A stretch of DNA of 64,000 nucleotides from Tropicibacter oceani (GCF_029958925.1 NZ_CP124616.1:2542001-2606000), one strand, 5' to 3'. Shown: positions 53,201 through 61,528, counted from the stretch's first letter. The notes: generated by a model not told the origin, from the letters alone. A program made the numbers and translations.

Positions 53201-53368
53201 GGCGCGCACCCGGCCCCGCATCTCGGCGGCGCCGGCTTCGGTAAAGGTCACGGCCAGGATGCGGCCCGGGGCAACGTCGCCGCGCACGACCCAATCGGCC
53301 AGCGTCTTCTGGATGTGATGGGTCTTGCCGGCTCCGGCCCCGGCGGGCACGAGGGACAGATCGGTCAT
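50231..53368 (-). CDS. AddA-like UvrD-family helicase with RecB-type nuclease domain
   Basis: A 1,045-residue SF1A helicase-nuclease. Helicase motifs in order: Walker A VPAGAGAGKTHHIQ (residues 7-20), VTFTEAGAAEMRGRV, VGTIHALGQRLL, Walker B DCVVIDEFQDTNPVQFALLW, ALIVGDTKQSIMGFQGAD, LDRNWRSEARIMDMV, WHASKGREWPITVVAG and LYVALTRARDRLILL. The C-terminal nuclease has ILDCLAIGPQGLLILDHKSG (D...DHK) and YLPQLSAYAAMV (QxxxY), so both activities look intact. The start and Walker A context differ from the usual alphaproteobacterial AddA (PNAGSGKT type), suggesting a paralogue. Overlaps the AddB-like gene by 4 bp. Its stop is only 12 bp from the IS. Confidence 0.85.
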   Translation of the reverse strand: MTDLSLVPAGAGAGKTHHIQKTLADWVVRGDVAPGRILAVTFTEAGAAEMRGRVRAELMARGRIADALEIDRAYVGTIHALGQRLLTEHAFAAGRSPESRLLSEPERDLLIRLEMDRCEALQPLMADLGRYGYSWDFLSGRSAEDSFRADVLRTVDLIRGLGDRGRSPDILAPALEALTRGYGPCDPDGAALTAALRRAVQALLKGFPDSLAPLFENTVRDAFAKNHQLLRLANRPGTLEKDWASWQKLRGLRVSNSRTKTPEGYDALAEAVIAAADALPRHPGPLADARAHLSALVTGAQQVLDAYSQAKRRAGLIDYADMIAEAEALLRTRPEILQSVLGEIDCVVIDEFQDTNPVQFALLWQLARGAKRALIVGDTKQSIMGFQGADPRLSQALAQKHPDKVTPLDRNWRSEARIMDMVNALGPVLFDDYDALRPQRAAGQDSALEVVWKPKGRKDCSAEAIANRVADILAAQTLVEDKTTKALRPVRPGDIAVLTYTHQKATKAAAALQAHGLPVRIQQDGWLASPAMRAARAALALAADPDDSHAALTWLTLGPPRLPLEDALRNAVDGVLGTHAALGPITALTGDIETRSVAQSVAAVLRAGALRDWAAGLADPGQALADLARLEAEAQEFDAMAHDLRAAAGFHGAGLQVFLGWIAGQSSRDWDRHPDPDGWSASGIEICTWHASKGREWPITVVAGLDQPIAERPGTLRAEFDHFDDLGNVLDHAGIGVLPNFAAPESQAPFAESRRPEDERSAARELYVALTRARDRLILLMPRVPKNLPEHPKTMADLLRARAGFGIGGGSLTIANQTFAARVCEGLEDGPETPAVRTPQGALRLGVPRPHAGTPRTPWRRSPSTIEASAPAASLPLQTIALAAGVEETRTTSAADRGTAWHLAFRVLARRPDLRQRLGAATGLPERSLDQIARQAEALTGWLKDQGYDRLHFELPLQETAADGSQTNAILDCLAIGPQGLLILDHKSGPCPDPAARFATYLPQLSAYAAMVRRRWPDKALNGVAIHWMSEGSLSIAQLHAKETA

Positions 53369-55959
53369 TCCGCGTCCTCCTCCTCTGCTTCGGGGTCGGG
53401 CAGGCAGAAGGCCTCGACCAGCGCGTTGTCCAGGGCATAGGCCTTGATGCCGCGCTCTTTTTCAAAGCGGCGGGCATCGCCTGCATGGTTCAGCCGAAGG
53501 GTGCCCGCGCCGACCTCGCTCAGCATCTGGGCAAGGTGTTTCATGGCATGGTCCGAGGCGTTTTCCCCAACGCATTCGACTCCGGCCAGCCCGGCGCCAT
53601 CGGCATCGGACAGAACCGAACCGTCGATCAAGGTGTGATAGGCGGTGGCAACCTTGGCGCCGCCCCGCACCAGCTGCGTCAGGGGCGTCTGCTCGGACGG
53701 CCGTTCCAGCATGGCGCGGTAAAGCGCGACCTGCAGGTCCCAGCCCCTGGCCATGCGATCGCGCCGCCCCCGGGCGCTGGCGCGCTTGTGGTCGATCACA
53801 AGGATGCGCCCGTCGGGCAGGCGCAGCAGGCAATCGGCCTTGCCGTGCAGCAACAGCCCGCCGTGATCGCCCTTCAGGTCGATCTCGTTGTGCAGGATCT
53901 CGGCCCCGGCCTTGCGCAGGAAACCGGCCCAGGACAGGCAGATGTCGCGCGCCTCGCGTTCCAGGCTGCGCCGCTCGGTTGCCCAGGCCGCGTCCAGAAG
54001 CCAATCGGCGTGCCGATCCAGCGCGTTTTCCAGGACGGCCGGAATGGCGCTGGCGATGTCGTCATCGGCTGGAACAGGGCGCGCTTCGACAAAGACATCC
54101 TCAAGCACCTGATGCATCAGGGTGCCAAGGGTCATCACGTCCAGCGTCTCTGGCGCCCAGGTCCGGTCTTTTGCGTCCAATTCGTCCAGCAGCCAGGCCA
54201 GCGGGCTGACCAGCAGGGTTTCAAGGCGCGACGGCGAATGGCGTAGCGGGCCATCCCCGGTTTCGCGCAGGCGCAACAGGTCGATTCCGGGTTTGTCCGA
54301 CGTGGCAAGCCCGCGTTGCAGGTGGATCAGCCCGTTTGCGGGCAATGCGGGCGCCCCGCCCAGCGGCACCGCAGCCGCCGGGTGGGATGCGACGGGCCAG
54401 TCCTGCGCCGCTAGGCTGCGCAGATCCTGCACCAGGTCGGCGGGCTCCTTGGCCCCCAGCATATGGGCGATCAGCGCCAGACCCGTCGAAGGCGACAGAC
54501 GCGCCCCGGCAAGATCAAGCGCCGGCACCAGCAGCGTCAGCCCCTCTTGCGCGGCGCCCAGCTGGCGGCGCAGCAGCGCCATGCCGCGTTCCAGTTTCTG
54601 CTGGCGGCCATGCAGCAGCAACCCGCTGGCGCGGATTTCGGCGATTTCGGCTTCGGTAAAGAAGGGGTCAGAGCCGGGCAGGCGCGGCCAGTGCCGCCCG
54701 GCCATGCCCAGCACCAGCATCTGGCGGACCGGCCGCCAGGGCAGCGCGGTTTCGCCAAACAGCGACACGCCTTCGACAAAGCGGTCATGGCCGCTGGCTG
54801 GCTGCGGGCAGGGCGCAGCAAGACGGCGCAGCAGCGGCCAGTCGATGACCTCGTCGGTCACGGCCTTCAGCGCGGCAATGCGCGGATGCAGCGTGGCGGC
54901 AGGCGCGGCGCGGGCCACGGCGCCAAGGCGCGCAAACAGCTGTGCCGGGGTCTGGCAGGGGCGCAGGGCCTCCAGGGCCTGCGCGGCGGCGCCGTCTTGT
55001 TGCCTTGCCGTGCGCGAATAGCCCCTGTCGATGACCTCGCGCGCCATCTGGCGGCCGGTTTCGGCGGGCCAGGGCATCAAGGCCGACACATAGACCGACG
55101 CCAGCGCCGTCCGCGGTGCGGGCCCGGCCAGAAGGACCAGCAAAAGCGACAGCAGCTCGCCCGCAAGATCGCGCAAGCCAGGCTGGTCCGGCTGGCCGGA
55201 CAGGGGCAGGCCGACACGGTCAAAGGCTTCGGGCAGGGCAAGCGCATAGGCCGGGCTGTCCGGCACCAGCAGGCCGATCTCTTGCGGGCTGTCAACGCGG
55301 CCGCTGTCCAGCAGCGCGCGGGCATGGGCGGCGGCGAATTCGGCCTCTTCGCGCGGGTCGCGCAGGCCATGGCACGACAGGCTGCCGTCCGCTGCGACGC
55401 CTTGTGCACTGCGTCCAAGGTTGTCCTGGATGTGCCGCAGCGTGGTACCCGCGGCGGCCTGGGCGGTGATCTCGGGGTGGGGCAGATCGCCGTGATGGGC
55501 GCGCAGCGTATCGGCCAGCGCGGCCTCGGCGGGCGCGGCAAAGGGGCAGGGCGCCCCAAGCAGGGGCAGCGGCTCCAGGGCATCGTGCGGCTTTGAGCGC
55601 AGGACATGCGCCCAGATGTTCAACGGCCCCGGAAGGCTGCCAAGATCGCGCCAGAGATCGCGCAGCGCGGTCAGGTGACTGCGCGCGCGGCCCGGCGCCA
55701 GGGCATCGGGATCAAGATCGGCGGGGTCGATGCGCCGCGTCGCCCGTGCCACCGACGCCAACCCGGCCTCGACGGCGCGCGCGGTTTCCTGCGGCGCGAC
55801 CGCGAAACTGTTCGACCAGGGCGCGCCCGGGCCAAGCGCCGTGGTCAGGTCTGGCGTGGCCAGGTCCGGCGCAAGATAGACCTCGGCCAGCAGTGCGTCG
55901 GTGACGTGGCGGACCGCGTCCGTCAGCGGGCTTTTTGTCAGCAGGGGATCAATGCGCAT
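53365..55959 (-). CDS. AddB-like protein with PD-(D/E)XK nuclease domain
   Basis: An 864-residue protein, the probable partner of the AddA-like helicase. The N-terminal two thirds resemble a degenerate helicase (RDPREEAEFAAAHARALLDS, GLLVPDSPAYALALPEAFDR, RQMLVLGMAGRHWPRLPGSD). The C-terminal domain has LGTLMHQVLEDVF, GKADCLLRLPDGRILVIDHK and WDLQVALYRAML, an intact RecB-type nuclease. The four cysteines of the AddB iron-sulfur cluster are not evident. Read-through coupling (4-bp overlap) to the helicase and a WYL regulator 71 bp upstream make one transcription unit. Confidence 0.8.
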   Translation of the reverse strand: MRIDPLLTKSPLTDAVRHVTDALLAEVYLAPDLATPDLTTALGPGAPWSNSFAVAPQETARAVEAGLASVARATRRIDPADLDPDALAPGRARSHLTALRDLWRDLGSLPGPLNIWAHVLRSKPHDALEPLPLLGAPCPFAAPAEAALADTLRAHHGDLPHPEITAQAAAGTTLRHIQDNLGRSAQGVAADGSLSCHGLRDPREEAEFAAAHARALLDSGRVDSPQEIGLLVPDSPAYALALPEAFDRVGLPLSGQPDQPGLRDLAGELLSLLLVLLAGPAPRTALASVYVSALMPWPAETGRQMAREVIDRGYSRTARQQDGAAAQALEALRPCQTPAQLFARLGAVARAAPAATLHPRIAALKAVTDEVIDWPLLRRLAAPCPQPASGHDRFVEGVSLFGETALPWRPVRQMLVLGMAGRHWPRLPGSDPFFTEAEIAEIRASGLLLHGRQQKLERGMALLRRQLGAAQEGLTLLVPALDLAGARLSPSTGLALIAHMLGAKEPADLVQDLRSLAAQDWPVASHPAAAVPLGGAPALPANGLIHLQRGLATSDKPGIDLLRLRETGDGPLRHSPSRLETLLVSPLAWLLDELDAKDRTWAPETLDVMTLGTLMHQVLEDVFVEARPVPADDDIASAIPAVLENALDRHADWLLDAAWATERRSLEREARDICLSWAGFLRKAGAEILHNEIDLKGDHGGLLLHGKADCLLRLPDGRILVIDHKRASARGRRDRMARGWDLQVALYRAMLERPSEQTPLTQLVRGGAKVATAYHTLIDGSVLSDADGAGLAGVECVGENASDHAMKHLAQMLSEVGAGTLRLNHAGDARRFEKERGIKAYALDNALVEAFCLPDPEAEEEDAE

Positions 55960-56030
55960 CCGGCACCCTTCGAATCGTTACAATCTGTTCCGCCATGGTG
56001 CGCCCCATGGGGTGTCAAAACCTGCCGCCT

Positions 56031-57026
56031 TCAGGGCAAGGCAGGGAAATCACTGCGCCGATGCGCGTCGATCATGCTTTGCAGGGCGGCCGGCGCGATG
56101 ACCTCGACCTGATCGCCCCATTGATAGAGGTGCCAGGCCATCTCCATGTGCCCCGAGGCGTGGAACCGCACCGTCAGCGCGCCGTCCTCTTCCTCGGTCA
56201 GCTGTTGTTCGGGGTGGAACACGAACTGGCGCGCAACCGGCGCCGCCTGCGGCGAAAACCGCCATTCGACCGGGCCGTATTCCGCGTCGGAATGGTAGGA
56301 TCCAAAGGCCCGCGCCGAAAACTGCTGCAGATCGAACCCCGCGTCGCGGGAAAAACTTTGCCCGGTGATCTTTGCATCGCGGATACGGTCCAGCCGAAAC
56401 CGGCGCATCTTGCCGTCACCGCCCACCGGGCGCGCGACCAGGTATCGCCGGATCCCCAGTAACAGCCCGTAGGGTTCCAAAAGCCGTTCCGAGGCGCTGC
56501 CGTCCGGGGAAAGGTAATTCAACGTCACCGACCAGGGCGCGCGTAATGCTTCGGTCAGCACGCCCAGCGTGCCCATGTCCGGGAAAACCCTGGGCCCGGG
56601 CCGCGAGGCAAAGCCCTGTGCCTCCAGCAGCGCTTCGGCGTCGGCTTCGGTGCGGCGGGCCTGGCTGGAGGGCATCGCCGCCAGCAACCGGTCGCGCAGG
56701 GTTTTCAGCCGTTGCGCCTCGTCCGGGGCGGCGTCGCGCTCTGCCCGTTTGATCGCCATGTCGAGCGCCGCCAGTTCGCCGTCGCGTACGCCCTGGGCCT
56801 GCAACCATCTGGGATCGTGGCGCGGCATGTGCCAGCGGCGGCGGCGGTCCTCGTCGTCGCGGATTTCGACCTGGGGAAAGACCGTTTCAAAGGCCCGCAT
56901 GATGCGCTGCGCCGTGCGGTGGTCACAGTCGAATTCCTCGGTCAGGTCCGCAAGCGCGATACCATCATAGCGCGACATGGCCATCTCAGCGACGCGAAGC
57001 AAATCGGCGGCCTTGGTATAGGACAT
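56031..57026 (-). CDS. WYL-domain transcriptional regulator
   Basis: A 331-residue protein: an N-terminal winged HTH (YTKAADLLRVAEMAMSRYDG, DLTEEFDCDHRTAQRIMRAF), a linker region, and a WYL domain (about 180-260) with VTLNYLSPDGSASERLLEPY and GLLLGIRRYLVARPVGGDGK, followed by the WCX C-terminal part (VRFHASGHMEMAWHLYQWGD). WYL proteins control defence systems (BrxR, CapW) and DNA-damage genes. It is upstream of the AddAB-like genes on the same strand and divergent from the 230-residue gene. The start at 57026 (MSYTKAADLL) is preferred to a longer frame. Confidence 0.88.
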   Translation of the reverse strand: MSYTKAADLLRVAEMAMSRYDGIALADLTEEFDCDHRTAQRIMRAFETVFPQVEIRDDEDRRRRWHMPRHDPRWLQAQGVRDGELAALDMAIKRAERDAAPDEAQRLKTLRDRLLAAMPSSQARRTEADAEALLEAQGFASRPGPRVFPDMGTLGVLTEALRAPWSVTLNYLSPDGSASERLLEPYGLLLGIRRYLVARPVGGDGKMRRFRLDRIRDAKITGQSFSRDAGFDLQQFSARAFGSYHSDAEYGPVEWRFSPQAAPVARQFVFHPEQQLTEEEDGALTVRFHASGHMEMAWHLYQWGDQVEVIAPAALQSMIDAHRRSDFPALP

Positions 57027-57152
57027 CGGAAAAACCCTTGCGGAATCAGTTGCCTGCGCCGTGGAATGTCGGTGACAGGTTTTGCCATGCTTGGCTGGAA
57101 TCATCGAGTTGTCAACGAATCTCAAAGATTTTTTCAACCATGAGGTGTCTAG

Positions 57153-57845
57153 ATGCAGGTGTTTGACCTTGAAAAGGCCCGCGGCTCGCTGGCTCGGGGG
57201 CTGGCGCGGCAGGCGATGGATGACGCGGCGCGCGAAAGCGCGGACACCGGGCGCATCCTTGCCGATCTGCGCGCCATGGCGCCCAATCCGCGCAGCCGCC
57301 AGCGCTTTGCGGCGCGCATGACGGGGCGGCGCGGCGTCCTGCTGGCCAGGGCGGTGCGCGACGGGCTGGTGATCGTGCTGCGCACGGTGCTGACGGTGGA
57401 CCTACGCAAGGACGGCCAGCCGTGCTTTTCCGAGGAACGTATCGCCTGGACCCGGTTTCACCTGCGCAATGCCAAACGCTGGACAAGTTTCGACGTGCAG
57501 GCGCTGCACGTGACGCGCCATGTGATGCAGCGCCGGATCGAACGGTCGGATTGCCCCATGACCGGGGTGTTGGCGGATATGGATGCGGCCATGCTGCGCG
57601 CCCTGTCGCGGCTGGAGAAGGGCGACATCCTGCAAGACCGCGACGACGACTTTGTGCCCGCGCAGCGCGGGGTCTGGGCGGGCGGCTATGAACAGGCTGC
57701 CGTCGATCCCGAATGGGGCCCGGCCTTCCGCAATGGTCCGCCGATGCAGGTGTTTGCGATCCGGACCTTCCTTTCGGAGCCCGAAATGCGCCCGACGGTC
57801 TGGATGCGGTGGTCACAGGCATGCTCGGGCATCCGCGCGGCCTGA
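57153..57845 (+). CDS. Hypothetical protein divergent from the WYL regulator
   Basis: A 230-residue soluble protein, not recognised. Its N-terminus is charged and helical (MQVFDLEKARGSLARGLARQ), the middle has RRGVLLARAVRDGLVIVLRT then TVDLRKDGQPCFSEERIAWT, and NAKRWTSFDVQALHVTRHVM and DFVPAQRGVWAGGYEQAA are other landmarks. GAGGTG precedes the ATG. It shares a 126-bp divergent intergenic region with the WYL regulator, so it may be under its control. Confidence 0.65.
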   Translation: MQVFDLEKARGSLARGLARQAMDDAARESADTGRILADLRAMAPNPRSRQRFAARMTGRRGVLLARAVRDGLVIVLRTVLTVDLRKDGQPCFSEERIAWTRFHLRNAKRWTSFDVQALHVTRHVMQRRIERSDCPMTGVLADMDAAMLRALSRLEKGDILQDRDDDFVPAQRGVWAGGYEQAAVDPEWGPAFRNGPPMQVFAIRTFLSEPEMRPTVWMRWSQACSGIRAA

Positions 57846-57934
57846 CCAACGGCCGTGACCGGATCGGCAGGCACGCGGACGTGTCCGTCAGGGACGGTTT
57901 GTTCAGCGCCTCTGCGGTTCAGGCCACCGCAAGA

Positions 57935-58948
57935 CTAGGCATTGGAGGGAATGAACAGCAACGGTTTTTCGGTTTCCCCCGTGGCGGCCTGGATAAAATC
58001 GCGCCCGCTGATCCCTGCGTCGACCAGCGCCTGGGCAAGGGACCGTTGTTGGCCAAGGTTTTCGATGGCCGTGGAAAAGCCGTCGGCGATCAACGACAGG
58101 TCGCTGGCGGCGGTGAGTCGCAAAGCGATGGCGCTGCCCAGATCCTCTTGGGACGCGGCGATCAGGCGCGCCAGGGCATCGGGGTTCAGGTCGACCAGAT
58201 GCTTCAGGTTTTCCTGCACGTAGAGATCGGCGTAGTTTTGGACATGGAGCATGTCTTCGGAGACGAAAAGCGCCCGCAGCTCGGCCTCCTGGCACAGCCA
58301 GAGCGCCGAGCTCAATGACCAGATCAGGTCGAGCCGCTCTTTGGGCAATGTGGTGGCCTTGGCCGGGCGCATGGCCTGTTCCAGAAGGTCGGAAAATCGG
58401 CTGACCTGCGTCGAAAACTGACGTTGCAGCGCGCTGGCAAGCGAAAGATGGTCCTTGCGGGTGGCGACATGCTCAAGATCCTTCAGTGCCGCGCGCATGT
58501 CGCTGAACAGGATGCGCAGTTCTGCCTGCTGCATCATCTTGCCGATTTCGCGGACGTCTTCGCGCAACGTGTCCAAATGCGCCTCGATGGCATTCAGACG
58601 CCTGGACATGACGACAAAGCCCGAGACCATGACGCCGATACCGATGCCGGTCAGCGCCATATTGGCAAATTGCAAGCTCTGCAAATGAGAGAGGCCTTGC
58701 GACAACTGCCCAAGCCTTGCCTTGATCTGTTCGTTCTGCGCCACGTTGATTAAACCAAGCGGCGCAAAGCCGGCTTGCACGGCGGACCCGCCAGCCTGCA
58801 GCAACTTCTTGGCCAAACCCTGCGTCTGCTGGACGTGGCCCAGAATTTGCCCGGTACTGACCTCCTTGATGATTGCACCGACCAATTGGGCTTGGCCTGA
58901 GCCGATCCGGCCCACAAGTTCGGCAGGGATTTCATAGAGCAGGGGCAT
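57935..58948 (-). CDS. Hypothetical membrane/coiled-coil protein, second gene of cassette
   Basis: A 337-residue protein starting MPLLYEIPAELVGRIGSGQA. A hydrophobic segment (ANMALTGIGIGVMVSGFVVM, about residues 90-110) is followed by a likely coiled coil (SRRLNAIEAHLDTLREDVRE) and a long helical C-terminal domain with no known motif. No family is recognised. Its ATG overlaps the stop of the upstream gene by 1 bp (TGATG), so they are co-translated. Probably inner-membrane anchored. The upstream frame extension does not look coding. Confidence 0.7.
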   Translation of the reverse strand: MPLLYEIPAELVGRIGSGQAQLVGAIIKEVSTGQILGHVQQTQGLAKKLLQAGGSAVQAGFAPLGLINVAQNEQIKARLGQLSQGLSHLQSLQFANMALTGIGIGVMVSGFVVMSRRLNAIEAHLDTLREDVREIGKMMQQAELRILFSDMRAALKDLEHVATRKDHLSLASALQRQFSTQVSRFSDLLEQAMRPAKATTLPKERLDLIWSLSSALWLCQEAELRALFVSEDMLHVQNYADLYVQENLKHLVDLNPDALARLIAASQEDLGSAIALRLTAASDLSLIADGFSTAIENLGQQRSLAQALVDAGISGRDFIQAATGETEKPLLFIPSNA

Positions 58949-59619
58949 CAGGCGGTCTCCAGTTCCGCTTCGAGCCTGCGCAGGGTGGCGGCCTGAAGGT
59001 CGGCGACAAAACTGCGTTGGCCCGCGGACAGCCCGTGGCCCAGCACGGCCATACGGGCCCGGCGCTGCAGACGGGTCACAAGCCGCGCGCGGTTTCGGTC
59101 TTGCAGCCAGTCGACGCCGCGACTGCCGACCAGTGTCCCGACGGCAAGGCCAGTCCCTGCAAGCGCCAGGATCGGAACCGAGATTTGGGGGGCGATGAAG
59201 AAGAACGAACTTGTCACAGTCGCCGCCCCGACCAAAGACGGGATCGCAGCAAGCGAGCCGATCAACAGGCTGGCATTGGCCAGGACAGGCAGCATAAGAT
59301 GCAAGGCCTCCCGGCTTGCGCCCTTTTCGGACAGCGCAGCAGCAAGGGCGTTCACCTCTTTTTGCATCTCGGTTTCGACCTGATCGGCGACCTCCTTGGC
59401 CCAGGGGGTGAAAAGCTGTTTCCACAGGGCGTCAGGGCGCACCTGCGCCTTGCTGACCGCAAAGGCAGACATCGAGACGACCGTCGTTTCAATTTGTGAC
59501 ATCAGATCAAGCAGCGCGTCCTCGACCTGTTCGGAGATGCGCGCGAACTGAGCCTGTTTCCAACGGATCAGCTCGAGCTGCGCTTCGGGAGATACATGGT
59601 TTGAAGGGGGAAACGACAT
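58948..59619 (-). CDS. Hypothetical coiled-coil protein with C-terminal hydrophobic region, first gene of cassette
   Basis: A 223-residue protein. The N-terminal half is helical and charged (EAQLELIRWKQAQFARISEQ), ending in a long hydrophobic stretch (LMLPVLANASLLIGSLAAIP, VGAATVTSSFFFIAP, ISVPILALAGTGLAVGTLVG), enough for two to three membrane passes, then a basic, helical tail. No family is recognised. The pair with the downstream gene looks like a two-component membrane-associated unit, possibly an effector of a defence or stress system. Confidence 0.65.
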   Translation of the reverse strand: MSFPPSNHVSPEAQLELIRWKQAQFARISEQVEDALLDLMSQIETTVVSMSAFAVSKAQVRPDALWKQLFTPWAKEVADQVETEMQKEVNALAAALSEKGASREALHLMLPVLANASLLIGSLAAIPSLVGAATVTSSFFFIAPQISVPILALAGTGLAVGTLVGSRGVDWLQDRNRARLVTRLQRRARMAVLGHGLSAGQRSFVADLQAATLRRLEAELETA

Positions 59620-60165
59620 TTCTTTAGGGTACTCACGTGAATGGACTGCCGGAAGACCGTCGCGCAGGTCCCATTGCCGTCATCGAATGAGCGTCAAACT
59701 GCGGGCATTCGCGCCGGGCGTCAACCGGTGCCTGTCGCCTGAAGGGAACCGGGCGTTCGGCGGTGGCTTTGGACCAAAGTGCGGTGCGGATGGGGCGGGC
59801 AACGGCTGGTGCGCCTGTTTGCAGGTCTGGCTGATGAACAAGGCTTTAACAAGGGTGTGCTTCAAGTCCGGGAGGATGCGGGCCCCTAAAACTGTTTCCC
59901 GGAAATCGGCGGCGCCCCCGCGCGGCGTGGATAAACGCAGTGCTTATGGGGTTTCAAGCTCGGCGCCGCTGGGCGATTTTGCCTTGGCGTTTGGTTCCTG
60001 CCCTGGCGGATCGCTATTGCGGGTACCACCAAAAACGCGGCGGGGTGCGGTTGCGGGTGGACTTCGATTTCAGGTTGGGAAAGGTTCGACAGGCGCCAAC
60101 GCTGGCGCACCCTGGCGGGCAGAGGGTGGCCCTCTGCGTCGAACGCAGCCCGGAAAGGACAGCCC
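59620..60165. other. 546-bp intergenic region without a convincing gene
   Basis: An open frame at 59687-60169 (plus) and short minus-strand frames exist but have biased, low-complexity translations (Gly/Pro/Arg-rich, no domain), so I do not call them. A GGAAAGGAC Shine-Dalgarno for the peroxiredoxin-like gene is at its end. No promoter, tRNA or terminator is clear. Confidence 0.5.
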
Positions 60166-60684
60166 ATGACCCATCCCAAACCCCGTGTCGGCGCGCCCAT
60201 CGGCGCCTTGCCCCTGAAGGTGGCGGGCGAGGACCGCGTGATCACCCTTGGAACGGCGCGGGACCGCTGGACCATGCTGTTCGTCTATCGCGGCCGGCAT
60301 TGTCCGCGCTGCAAACGCTTTCTGGCCAAACTGAACAAGGCGCTGCCCGCCTGGCAGGAACACATGGACGTGGTGGTGACCTCTGCGGACACGCAGGACA
60401 AGGCGCTGGCCGACAAGGCCGAGTTCGGCTGGGCCTTTGATCTGTGCCACGGCTTGACGCTGGACCAGATGCGGGACTTGGGGCTTTATGTTTCGGAGCC
60501 GCTGTCCGAGGCCGAGACAGATGCGATTTTCGCCGAGCCGGGCGCCTTTGCCATCCGGCCCGATGGCACGCTGATGCTGGTCGACATCTCGAACGGCCCG
60601 GCGGCGCGGCCCGACCTGGATGAATTGCTGGACGGCATGATCTTCAACATCACCAATGACCGCCCGGTGCGCGGCACGGCCTGA
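60166..60684 (+). CDS. Peroxiredoxin-like (AhpC/TSA fold) protein
   Basis: A 172-residue thioredoxin-fold protein. MTHPKPRVGAPIGALPLKVA leads to a redox motif CPRC in FVYRGRHCPRCKRFLAKLNK, a CxxC arrangement rather than the single peroxidatic Cys of typical 2-Cys peroxiredoxins, and then MDVVVTSADTQDKALADKAE and RPDGTLMLVDISNGPAARPD. Likely a peroxiredoxin-related thiol oxidoreductase (DUF899/AhpC-TSA type). GGAAAGGAC precedes the ATG. Confidence 0.75.
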   Translation: MTHPKPRVGAPIGALPLKVAGEDRVITLGTARDRWTMLFVYRGRHCPRCKRFLAKLNKALPAWQEHMDVVVTSADTQDKALADKAEFGWAFDLCHGLTLDQMRDLGLYVSEPLSEAETDAIFAEPGAFAIRPDGTLMLVDISNGPAARPDLDELLDGMIFNITNDRPVRGTA

Positions 60685-61528
60685 AAACGGTGCGCCGGGG
60701 GCGGGGCGCTGTCCCACTCCGGTCGCCTGTCCGATGAAAGCAAGCCACCCGCTGCGCCCGAATGCCAGGGCCCGGACGGATGATGGGGCCATGCCCCGCT
60801 TTCCATTCTTGCTGGTGCAAGGTCGGTCGCATTTTCAGCCCCTTGGCCAAAGGGTTGATTCGGGAAGCCATGAAACCTGATAAGAGTACGGTGGATAAAC
60901 AATCCAACCCTTGATTGCGGATTGGTTCGCGAAACGTCGAAAATGACGCCACATTTGGGCAGCCTATTGCCCCAAAGTTCGCGTACCAGGCCGCCAAGCC
61001 CATTGTTGCCAATTCGAAAACAAGCCCCGCCGAAAAACCGGCATCCCGCCGCGGGTTTCGCCAGATTCCGGCCATAATCGGGAAGAGTCTGCCCAAAAAT
61101 CGTGACTTTTTCGTTATTTTCCGCGAAACAATACGCGGGCAATTTCTGGCGAATTTGCCGAAAACTCTGCCACAATCGTTCCTTTCCGCGCCCTGGGGCC
61201 GATCGGCAAACCGATTTTCTTCTTTGTACCCAAGCCCGAGATGCGTATTAATTGGGGCAAGCCCAACTGGGGGGTGAAGTCTGTTGGCCACGGGGGCGGC
61301 CGCTGAACTGTGATGCATCCGCAAGGATGCGAAGGTGACGCGAGGGCGGGTAACCGTCCGTGCTGCTATGGACACTCTTCGTCTGCGCAAAACGTGGGCA
61401 AAGGCAGAGGCGATCCAACTTCGCATTTTCGCAGGCATGACGAGTAACCGAGGAAACGGGCAGTGCCGCGCGCATTGTCGCCGATACTGCGAACCGGGTT
61501 TTCCCCGGGAAAGGACGAGGGTCGAAAC
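60685..61528. other. 844-bp intergenic region: long leader before the Ig-repeat protein
   Basis: No gene is convincing. It begins with a degenerate copy of the GGGGCGCTG-CCC 3'-end element (60697-60712) after the peroxiredoxin-like stop, and it is richer in A+T around 60880-61250. The last 220 bp hold two GNRA-type hairpins at 61315-61359. The size and structures suggest a regulated 5' leader or several promoters for the following adhesin-like gene. Confidence 0.45.
61315..61359 (+). promoter_or_regulatory. Pair of GNRA-type hairpins in the leader of the Ig-repeat gene
   Basis: Hairpin 1: GCATCC-GCAA-GGATGC (61315-61330). Hairpin 2: GGGCGG-GTAA-CCGTCC (61344-61359, one G-T pair). Both have perfect six-pair stems and GNRA tetraloops, 13 nt apart, about 170 nt upstream of the start codon. 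This is typical of folded regulatory RNA, but it matches no riboswitch class I can name with confidence. Confidence 0.4.

Noticed and set aside
50219-59619. AddAB-like cluster as certain part of the integrated element
   Set aside because: No attR was found and the genes could be core chromosome beside a decayed element; I keep both readings open.
59687-60169. 160-codon plus-strand frame upstream of the peroxiredoxin-like gene
   Set aside because: Low-complexity translation, no Shine-Dalgarno and overlaps the start of the real gene; treated as non-coding.
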